Made by a program: the position numbers and the translations under genes. Positions 1 through 4,409 of a stretch of DNA of 5,089 nucleotides are shown here, piece after piece. The notes under the pieces are model-generated. The model did no database searches, was not told where the DNA came from, and saw only the letters and a program-made list of their open reading frames with translations. Location of the stretch: positions 1 to 5,089 of the forward strand of contig JAJYOH010000466.1 of assembly GCA_021796315.1 (NCBI GenBank). Reading direction: 5' to 3'. Source of the DNA: Chloroflexota bacterium (GTDB taxonomy: Bacteria; Chloroflexota; Anaerolineae; Anaerolineales; Villigracilaceae). The stretch's first letter is position 1. Each line of letters opens with the position of its first letter.

Positions 1-866
1 TCGCCAATTGGGGTCTGAATCCCGCGGGGCCGCGCAGTCTTTATGCCGCTCCCGCAACACCACGAACGGCCACATATCGTATTTATGATGCGCGGCAGTA
101 CAAATATGATTATTATCTTGACTATAACTATTTTGGTTCACCCACACTTTCGACCGAAGCGCGCACCTTGCACATTGCAAATACCAACATGATGGACGGT
201 TATTATGCCGTGGACGATTACGATCCGCTAACCGATGAACGCTACACACAATTTACAATGGCTCTTTGGAATGGCGCACCGGCAAAAGTCTTGCAGCTCA
301 TGGACGTTAGCACGATCATCACCGGCATCAATGGACAAACAACTCACCTTGCGTCAACAACACTTCCGCCAAGCCGCGTTTGGGCTGTGACTTCAGCCGC
401 GTCGGCTCCCGATCCAAATACCGCATTGGCCGCGGTGATGTCGCCCAGTTTTGACCCGACGAAAACCGTCATCCTGGAACAAAGTGATTTGGCTGGGTTG
501 ACCACTCCTTCGTCCCCGCCTGGAACGCCGTCTACATCTTATCCGCTGACCTACGCGCAGATCATGAGCTATACGCCGAACGACGTCGAGATCGCCGCGT
601 CATTCTCACGGCTTGGCTGGGTCGTTTTATCGGACACCTATTATCCCGGCTGGAATGTTTACGTGGATGGCCAGCCCGCCAAGATTCTGCACGCCGATTA
701 TGCGTTCCGCGCGGTGACCGTGCCGCCCGGCTTTCATCGAGTCGAATTCCGTTATGAGCCGTTGTCATATAAAATAGGTTTATCCGTCACGATAAGCGGA
801 TTATTGATCTTGGCATTTGCATCTATCACATATATTGTGCTCAGAACTCTAAAGATGCTGACATGA
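1..866 (+). CDS. YfhO-family membrane protein, C-terminal part (5' truncated by window)
   Basis: The reading frame is already open at base 3 and runs 287 codons to TGA at 864-866, so the true start lies upstream. The fragment is mostly an extracytoplasmic domain. It carries the pattern 'NMMDGYYAVDDYDPL', then 'LQLMDVSTIITG', then near the end 'VLSDTYYPGWNVYVDGQ' followed by 'YAFRAVTVPPGFHRVEFRYEP'. This order is typical of the C-terminal region of YfhO-family proteins, which are large multi-pass proteins with a GT-C-like architecture. Bacillus YfhO is implicated in glycosylating cell-surface polymers. A last hydrophobic helix (about 'IGLSVTISGLLILAFASITY', near 771-840) ends the protein, also as in that family. 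The substrate cannot be deduced. Its stop overlaps the start of the next gene (ATGA), implying translational coupling. Family assignment is fairly sure; the biochemical role is not. Confidence 0.8.
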   Translation, partial: ANWGLNPAGPRSLYAAPATPRTATYRIYDARQYKYDYYLDYNYFGSPTLSTEARTLHIANTNMMDGYYAVDDYDPLTDERYTQFTMALWNGAPAKVLQLMDVSTIITGINGQTTHLASTTLPPSRVWAVTSAASAPDPNTALAAVMSPSFDPTKTVILEQSDLAGLTTPSSPPGTPSTSYPLTYAQIMSYTPNDVEIAASFSRLGWVVLSDTYYPGWNVYVDGQPAKILHADYAFRAVTVPPGFHRVEFRYEPLSYKIGLSVTISGLLILAFASITYIVLRTLKMLT

Positions 867-1522
867 CTTCAATAACACAAGAATCGCAACAAAATCGTTT
901 CTACAATTACGCTCTCTGGCTGGCGATCCTCACCATCGTTTACAACTTATTGGAAGGACTTGTTTCAGTTTACTTCGGCGCGCATGATGAAGCGCTAACT
1001 CTCTTCGGCTTCGGTGTGGATAGTTTCATCGAAGTCATGTCGGGCATCGGGATTTTCGCAATGGTGATCCGCATCCGGCAAAATCCCGATACGTCGCGCG
1101 GACAATTTGAAAGAACTGCTTTGCGAATTACGGGCTGGAGTTTTTATCTGCTCGCGACTGGTCTGCTTGTAACAGCCATTTACAACTTCGTCACCCGACA
1201 TAAACCGACAACTACTTTAGCAGGACTCATCATCTCACTGATTTCCATTTCCGCGATGTGGCTGTTGTTGGCCGGCAAACGCAAAGTCGGACACACGCTC
1301 AACTCCGCACCAATACTCGCCGATGCGAACTGCACGATGGTCTGCATTTACATGTCGCTGGTTCTATTGGCAGCCAGTCTAATTTATCAATTTACTGGTT
1401 TTGGGTTTATCGATTCCATCGGCGCCATTGGATTGATCTATTTCTCATACACCGAAGGCAAAGAGTCGCTTGAAAAAGCTAACAGCTTAGAAGATTTTTG
1501 CGAAGACGATAACGAGAAATAA
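863..1522 (+). CDS. CDF-like cation transporter (transmembrane domain only, atypical metal site)
   Basis: This is a 219-residue multi-pass membrane protein with hydrophobic segments at about 17-38, 43-70, 88-110, 118-137, 159-177 and 180-196. The pattern resembles the six-helix domain of cation diffusion facilitators (CDF), which exchange divalent cations for protons. Helix 2 contains G51-V-D53-S-F-I-E57, and helix 5 starts A153-D-A-N-C157-T-M-V-C161. These line up with the two HxxxD or DxxxD metal motifs of classical CDF proteins, but here they read DxxxE and CxxxC. The cytoplasmic C-terminal dimerisation domain of ordinary CDFs (about 300 residues in total) is missing; only an acidic tail (E210-DFCEDDNE) follows helix 6. 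The start is set by the ATGA overlap with the upstream stop; no good Shine-Dalgarno is visible, so translation is probably coupled. The family call rests on motif alignment by eye. The transported ion is unknown. Confidence 0.72.
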   Translation: MTSITQESQQNRFYNYALWLAILTIVYNLLEGLVSVYFGAHDEALTLFGFGVDSFIEVMSGIGIFAMVIRIRQNPDTSRGQFERTALRITGWSFYLLATGLLVTAIYNFVTRHKPTTTLAGLIISLISISAMWLLLAGKRKVGHTLNSAPILADANCTMVCIYMSLVLLAASLIYQFTGFGFIDSIGAIGLIYFSYTEGKESLEKANSLEDFCEDDNEK

Positions 1523-1547
1523 AGATAATCTTCTCTGTTGGGCATGC

Positions 1548-1553
1548 CATAAT
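1548..1553 (+). promoter_or_regulatory. Possible -10 box (CATAAT) for the small membrane protein
   Basis: CATAAT lies 9 nt before the ATG at 1563, inside the 40-bp gap after the transporter gene. If used, transcription would begin within a few bases of the start codon and give a nearly leaderless mRNA. This fits the lack of any Shine-Dalgarno before that ATG (the sequence just upstream is T-rich). No convincing -35 box is present, and read-through from the upstream gene is equally possible. Confidence 0.3.
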
Positions 1554-1562
1554 TTTTAGCAA

Positions 1563-1883
1563 ATGAACACACCCGCGGGTAATGTCATCTTGATCGCCGC
1601 AACCATCTTGTTCGGACTCTATGAGATTGGCTATGGATTCTATGCCTGGCGATTAAACAGATTCAAATTCTACGTTACAGGTGGTTTTTTGGTCGGCAGC
1701 CCTTTCTTGGTTATTGGAGCAATTCTCATCCTTCAACCACAGTCTACTTTTCAAGCTTGGGAAATACTTATCGGACTGATTTGGCTCTTCGGCGTGACGT
1801 GGAAAGTTTGGCGCAAGCGAATTGCCAGAAGGGATCATCCGACAGAATGGGCAAAGTGGGAAGCCATCATGAACAAATGGTGA
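1563..1883 (+). CDS. Small three-helix membrane protein of unknown function
   Basis: This is a 106-residue protein that I do not recognise. Three hydrophobic helices are visible at about residues 7-29, 37-58 and 66-83. Between the first two is a short basic loop (R30-LNRFK35), and the protein ends in a strongly basic, tryptophan-rich tail (K81-VWRKRIARRD91, then W96, W99, W106). By the positive-inside rule, the first loop and the C-terminus should face the cytoplasm, which puts the N-terminus outside. The composition is that of a real membrane protein, and the minus-strand frame opposite is best explained as its shadow. The start at 1563 lies directly before the first helix. The gene follows the cation-transporter-like gene after 40 bp, so the two may be co-transcribed, but nothing in the sequence gives it a function. 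Confidence 0.7.
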   Translation: MNTPAGNVILIAATILFGLYEIGYGFYAWRLNRFKFYVTGGFLVGSPFLVIGAILILQPQSTFQAWEILIGLIWLFGVTWKVWRKRIARRDHPTEWAKWEAIMNKW

Positions 1884-1890
1884 TTGGGAA

Positions 1891-1965
1891 ATGAAGCGGA
1901 AAGAAACTACGCAATGAAAACACTGGAGCGCCTGGCTGCCGCTGGCGATATTCCTCGCCGCGCTG
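1891..1965 (+). pseudogene. N-terminal remnant of a membrane protein, broken by TGA
   Basis: Seven bases after the previous stop, an ATG opens the frame M-K-R-K-E-T-T-Q, then meets TGA at 1915-1917. Read through that stop, the same frame continues 'KHWSAWLPLAIFLAAL', a basic stretch followed by a hydrophobic helix as at the start of a multi-pass membrane protein. The similarity to a membrane protein ends near 1962-1968, where DNA matching the transposase fragment on the other strand begins. The simplest reading is a gene start that gained a stop and was cut off by a mobile element. The fragment is very short, so chance resemblance is possible. Confidence 0.3.
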
Positions 1966-2108
1966 ACTTTGTCTTCATATCCATGCCTTTTCTTTTCAGA
2001 CGTGTATTTACTCCCACAGAACATACAGCGATACCCTTGACTCCCCGCTTCCGTCTTGCCTGCTTTATTCTGCCGCTCCGTATTGAAACACTTCGGACAC
2101 TTTATCAT
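1966..2108 (-). pseudogene. Truncated IS1-type transposase (InsA-like zinc ribbon)
   Basis: On the minus strand from 2108 the frame reads M-I-K-C-P-K-C-F-N-T-E-R and continues with 'GKTEAGSQGYRCMFCGSKYT' and 'KKRHGYEDKV'. The two CxxC pairs (CPKC and CMFC) spaced around a 'GK...GxQxYRC' core are the zinc ribbon that opens IS1-type and related transposases, where it helps bind the element's ends. In intact relatives this is followed by a helix-turn-helix and then a DDE catalytic domain. Here the recognisable sequence stops after about 48 residues. The open frame continues to about 1653, but that part runs antisense to the small membrane-protein gene and looks like noise. No catalytic domain is present, so the fragment cannot be an active transposase. 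A TAAAAT box lies 6 nt before its ATG. IS1 is the likeliest family; IS1595-like zinc ribbons are an alternative. Confidence 0.6.
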
Positions 2109-2141
2109 CCTTATATTTTAGCCCAGCCTCTCCACCCCCCA

Positions 2142-2149
2142 GCCCAACC
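2142..2149. repeat. Target-site duplication, left copy (GCCCAACC)
   Basis: This 8-bp direct repeat is identical to 2342-2349 and directly abuts the left inverted repeat of the MITE-like element. Flanking bases outside the two copies differ, so the repeat is exactly 8 bp. Eight- or nine-bp duplications are typical of IS1 and IS1595 group transposases. Confidence 0.68.
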
Positions 2150-2341
2150 GGGAGTATCTAAACCTGAATTGATGGTATGTTACCCTCCCGAAGGACATCG
2201 GGACGATGTGAGTGTCAGCGAAGGGTCTCGTTTTGCCCAATCAGGATGCAATTTTAGGAAAAAACCAGAGATTCTTCGTCGCTTCGCTCCTCAGAATGAC
2301 ACACTGCGGTTGAGCGTATCACATCGAGTTTAGATACTCTC
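2150..2341. mobile_element. MITE-like non-autonomous element, 192 bp
   Basis: The ends are inverted repeats. GGGAGTATCTAAAC at 2150-2163 matches the reverse complement of 2328-2341 in 13 of 14 positions, and the match continues more weakly to 24 bp (19 of 24). The element is bounded on both sides by the exact 8-bp direct repeat GCCCAACC (2142-2149 and 2342-2349), as left by staggered-cut transposition. No reading frame inside looks like a protein. The interior carries a long imperfect hairpin and the 'GATTCTTCGTCGCTTCGCTC' / 'CAGAATGAC' type of sequence often seen in intergenic repeats. It probably moved with a transposase supplied in trans. Whether the neighbouring IS1-like fragment belongs to that transposase cannot be decided here. 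Confidence 0.72.
2212..2302. repeat. Imperfect stem-loop inside the MITE-like element
   Basis: Three arm pairs nest in order: GTGTCA 2212-2217 with TGACAC 2297-2302, GCGAAG 2218-2223 with CTTCGC 2282-2287, and TCTC 2226-2229 with GAGA 2268-2271. Together they make a long interrupted hairpin on either strand. Left of it, ACATCG-GGA-CGATGT (2195-2209) forms a small perfect hairpin. Such secondary structure is common in non-autonomous bacterial elements and may act in RNA if transcribed. Confidence 0.5.
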
Positions 2342-2349
2342 GCCCAACC
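2342..2349. repeat. Target-site duplication, right copy (GCCCAACC)
   Basis: This is the second copy of the 8-bp repeat, directly abutting the right inverted repeat. Its perfect identity suggests that the insertion is not ancient. Confidence 0.68.
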
Positions 2350-2375
2350 AACGATAACATCAAATATTCAACGAA

Positions 2376-2384
2376 TGATATAAT
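2376..2384 (+). promoter_or_regulatory. Extended -10 promoter (TGATATAAT)
   Basis: TGA-TATAAT is an exact extended -10 element (TGn followed by the consensus TATAAT). No good -35 hexamer is seen 16-18 bp upstream, which extended -10 promoters can do without. Transcription would start near 2391. The resulting RNA would begin with a 26-nt untranslated stretch, a strong Shine-Dalgarno and a five-codon frame, then reach the terminator at 2486-2515 before the ABC-F gene. It sits 27 bp right of the MITE duplication. Confidence 0.6.
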
Positions 2385-2416
2385 TTCCTTGTCCGTAATC
2401 AGTAGGAGCGAATTGC

Positions 2417-2434
2417 ATGATCAACAACCTGTAG
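2417..2434 (+). CDS. Five-codon leader peptide (M-I-N-N-L)
   Basis: ATG ATC AAC AAC CTG TAG is preceded by AGGAG at 2404-2408 with an 8-nt gap, one of the best ribosome-binding sites in the window; most of the genes here show none. It lies between a promoter and an intrinsic terminator upstream of an ABC-F gene. Several resistance ABC-F genes (for example vmlR and lmo0919) are known to be controlled by short leader frames whose translation senses ribosome-targeting drugs. A peptide of this length would act by ribosome position rather than as a product. Its function is inferred from context only. Confidence 0.45.
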   Translation: MINNL

Positions 2435-2485
2435 CCAATCAAGATCTTTAGGGCATGACCCGCTACGATTCTATTTTGATTCTAG

Positions 2486-2515
2486 CCGAGGGCAAAGCCC
2501 TCGGTTTTTGTTTTT
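2486..2515 (+). terminator. Strong intrinsic terminator / attenuator
   Basis: CCGAGGGC 2486-2493 and GCCCTCGG 2497-2504 form a perfect 8-bp GC-rich stem with an AAA loop. TTTTT, G and TTTTT follow at 2505-2515. No long gene ends upstream on this strand; the last intact stop is at 1883. The terminator therefore ends either the short leader RNA or a separate small RNA, and it stands in the path of transcription into the ABC-F gene. Confidence 0.85.
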
Positions 2516-2584
2516 AATTCACCAGACCTGACATGTCTCCGCGAGATGGCGATCAACCATGATCCTAGTCCACGCAGAAGTTAC

Positions 2585-2621
2585 GAGAGACAGCAACACG
2601 AAAAGACATGTCAAGTCTCTC
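2585..2621. repeat. Inverted repeat GAGAGAC / GTCTCTC before the ABC-F start
   Basis: GAGAGAC 2585-2591 is perfectly complementary to GTCTCTC 2615-2621 across a 23-nt loop. The loop holds the 8-bp palindrome GACATGTC (2605-2612), which also occurs once at 2530-2537. The arm ends 19 nt before the ABC-F ATG. It could be an mRNA hairpin affecting translation, or a protein-binding site. No function is established. Confidence 0.4.
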
Positions 2622-2640
2622 ACCAAACTACAGGTTCAAT

Positions 2641-4254
2641 ATGCTTACCGCTCATCACCTCCACAAAACCTACGGCATCCAGCCCATCCTTCAAGACATA
2701 TCGTTCAGCATCAGCGACGGCGAACGCCTCGGCCTCATCGGTCCAAACGGCTGCGGCAAGACGACTCTCATGCGCATCCTCGCCGGACACGAATCTCCAG
2801 ATTCGGGGACGGTCGCTTCGACGCGTCCAAACTTGCGGATCGGATATCTCGCTCAAGGCATGGACTTCACCGATATGCAGACACTTCAATCCGCCCTCGG
2901 AATTGCTTCCGCTAAACCTGATGAACTCGAATCTGACGTCGCGTTCCTTGCCACGGCATTATCGTCGGACCCAAACGACTCAAATCTTCAAGCCAAATAC
3001 GACTCCGCTCTTGCGCGTCTTTCATCTCCCCACTTTCCACTTTCCAGCATCTTGGAACCACTTGGTCTTGCGGGTATTTCGCTTGAAACACGCGTCTCTC
3101 ATCTCAGCGGCGGACAAAAGACTCGTCTCATGCTGGCACGTGTTTTAATTCAAGAGCCGAATTTGCTTCTGCTCGATGAGCCAACCAATCATCTTGACAT
3201 CGAAATGCTGGAATGGCTCGAAGATTGGATCAACTCGTTTGACGGCGCCGCGCTCATCGTCTCGCATGACCGGGCATTTCTCGATAACACTGTCACGTCC
3301 ATCCTCGATCTGAATCCTGAAACACATACGATCCGTCAATATGCGGGCAACTACACAGATTACATCGAACAACATCTCAAAGAGCAAAACAAGCAATGGG
3401 CTGTATGGCGCGACCAGGAAGCTGAAATCCGGCGCATCAAGCAAGATATCGCTCGCACCAAAGAACAGGCTCGCCACGTCGAGATCACAACAACTTCGCG
3501 CCAGCCCGGCGTGCGACGCTATGCAAAGAAAGTCGCGAGGAAAGCATTGTCACGGGAAAAGAAATTGGAGCGTTATCTCGATTCCGATGAGCGCGTGGAC
3601 AAGCCAAAACCGTCCTGGCAAATGAAGCTTGAATTCGAGATCGGGAAAGATTTGAGCAAAAATGTTTTGGCAATGGAGAATTTGTCCGTTGGTTACGACA
3701 AATCACAGCCTCTGCTCACCGATTTGAATCTTCACATCCGAGTCGGACAACGCATCGCGCTGACGGGACCAAACGGTGCGGGCAAGACCTCGCTTGTCCG
3801 AACGATTGCAGGCAAACTCGAACCGCTATCAGGAAACTTGAAGCTCGGCCCATCCGTCAAGCTCGGATACATGGCGCAGGAGCAGGAATTGCTTGACCCG
3901 ACTTTGAGCGCGCTGCAAACAATTCAATCGGTCGCAGCGTTCAACGAGACCGAAGCTCGAAACTTCCTGCATTATTTTCTCTTCGAAGATGATGATCCGC
4001 TCCGCCCCACACGTGAACTTTCCTTCGGCGAACGCGCCCGTCTGCAACTTGGATTGCTCGTCGCGCAAGGCTGCACATTTTTGTTGCTCGATGAGCCGAT
4101 CAACCATCTCGACATTCCCTCACGTGCGCGTTTCGAGCAGGCTTTGAATAATTTCAAAGGGACAGTCCTTGCCGTTGTCCATGACCGATATTTCATCGAA
4201 CGGTTTGCATCGGATGTGTGGAATGTCAAAGATGGCAAAGTTGAACAATTGTAG
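2641..4254 (+). CDS. ABC-F family ATPase (possible ribosome-protection factor)
   Basis: This is a soluble protein of 537 residues with two ABC ATPase domains and no membrane segments, the layout of ABC-F proteins. These bind the ribosomal E site and relieve stalling or displace antibiotics. Domain 1 has Walker A G34-PNGCGKT41, Q-loop Q72, signature LSGGQ 155-159, Walker B ending D179-E180 within DEPTNHLD, and H209. A charged linker of about 243-330, rich in Arg and Lys (RRYAKKVARK at 292-301), corresponds to the P-site-tRNA-interaction motif. Domain 2 has Walker A G376-PNGAGKT383, Q413, signature LSFGE 460-464, Walker B ending D484-E485 in DEPINHLD, and H514. Both catalytic glutamates are present. 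I chose ATG 2641 because MLTAHHLHKTYG is the standard ABC-F beginning; an in-frame ATG at 2608 would add 11 unusual residues. Neither has a strong Shine-Dalgarno. A terminator-bearing leader upstream suggests inducible control and favours a resistance role over housekeeping, but the subfamily cannot be fixed by eye. Confidence 0.93.
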   Translation: MLTAHHLHKTYGIQPILQDISFSISDGERLGLIGPNGCGKTTLMRILAGHESPDSGTVASTRPNLRIGYLAQGMDFTDMQTLQSALGIASAKPDELESDVAFLATALSSDPNDSNLQAKYDSALARLSSPHFPLSSILEPLGLAGISLETRVSHLSGGQKTRLMLARVLIQEPNLLLLDEPTNHLDIEMLEWLEDWINSFDGAALIVSHDRAFLDNTVTSILDLNPETHTIRQYAGNYTDYIEQHLKEQNKQWAVWRDQEAEIRRIKQDIARTKEQARHVEITTTSRQPGVRRYAKKVARKALSREKKLERYLDSDERVDKPKPSWQMKLEFEIGKDLSKNVLAMENLSVGYDKSQPLLTDLNLHIRVGQRIALTGPNGAGKTSLVRTIAGKLEPLSGNLKLGPSVKLGYMAQEQELLDPTLSALQTIQSVAAFNETEARNFLHYFLFEDDDPLRPTRELSFGERARLQLGLLVAQGCTFLLLDEPINHLDIPSRARFEQALNNFKGTVLAVVHDRYFIERFASDVWNVKDGKVEQL

Positions 4255-4300
4255 GTCGTGCTTGCGAAATCCTCGAGGAGGAAAACGCGATGCAAAGATG

Positions 4301-4370
4301 CAACGCAAAGGCGCGATGACGCGAAGAAAATTTTTGGACTTTGAGCCCTCGCGTCTTTGCGTTGTTTTTT
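4301..4370 (+). terminator. Intrinsic terminator after the ABC-F gene
   Basis: CAACGCAAAGGCGCGA 4301-4316 pairs along all 16 positions (one G-U) with TCGCGTCTTTGCGTTG 4349-4364, around a 32-nt loop, and is followed by TTTTTT 4365-4370. It lies 47 bp after the ABC-F stop. The arms have the 'GCAAAGGCGCGATGACGCGAAG' look of dispersed repeats found in environmental genomes, so a repeat may have been recruited as the terminator. It separates the ABC-F unit from the following lipoprotein gene. Confidence 0.75.
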
Positions 4371-4396
4371 CGAGCATTTGAACAATCGCCGCACGT

Positions 4397-4402
4397 TATA
4401 AT
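4397..4402 (+). promoter_or_regulatory. TATAAT -10 box giving a leaderless mRNA
   Basis: A perfect TATAAT ends 7 nt before the ATG at 4410, exactly where transcription would begin on the A of the start codon. TTGAAC at 4378-4383 may serve as a -35, but its 13-bp spacing is short. No Shine-Dalgarno precedes the gene, which agrees with leaderless translation. Confidence 0.6.
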
Positions 4403-4409
4403 TACCGCT

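Larger units (their letters stand above)
2391..2515 (+). ncRNA. Putative attenuator leader RNA of the ABC-F gene
   Basis: This is the inferred leader transcript of about 125 nt, from the extended -10 promoter to the end of the U-tract. Besides the terminator it contains two competing upstream pairings. GUAGC 2431-2435 can pair with GCUAC 2462-2466, and AAUCAAGAU 2437-2445 can pair with AUUUUGAUU 2473-2481 (9 bp, one G-U). These cannot form together as a simple nested fold. AGGGC 2450-2454 also repeats the terminator's left-arm core and could pair with GCCCU 2497-2501 as a weak antiterminator. A ribosome held on the short frame at 2417-2434 would cover the start of both helices. An independent small RNA with its own terminator is the main alternative. 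All pairings were found by eye, without energies. Confidence 0.5.

Noticed and set aside
1653..1965. Continuation of the minus-strand transposase frame to about 1653
   Set aside because: The zinc-ribbon similarity ends after 'GYEDKV'. The rest is antisense to the small membrane-protein gene and shows no helix-turn-helix or catalytic domain in any of the three minus frames I read.
1884..2333. Open frame of 149 codons on the + strand beginning with TTG
   Set aside because: It runs across the transposase fragment in antisense and through the MITE-like element, has no domain-like composition, and is explained by the features beneath it.
2391..2515. Known metabolite riboswitch or tRNA in the leader
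   Set aside because: I found no cloverleaf and none of the conserved cores I can recall (for example fluoride or preQ1); the simple mini-frame plus terminator fits better.
2608..2640. Upstream in-frame ATG for the ABC-F protein, adding 11 residues
   Set aside because: The extension is not ABC-F-like, lies within the inverted-repeat loop, and has no better ribosome site. The start at 2641 gives the standard family N-terminus.
2546..3148. 200-codon + strand frame overlapping the ABC-F gene
   Set aside because: It is in a different frame over the ABC-F coding sequence, and its Ser/Pro/Arg-rich composition is typical of an out-of-frame shadow.
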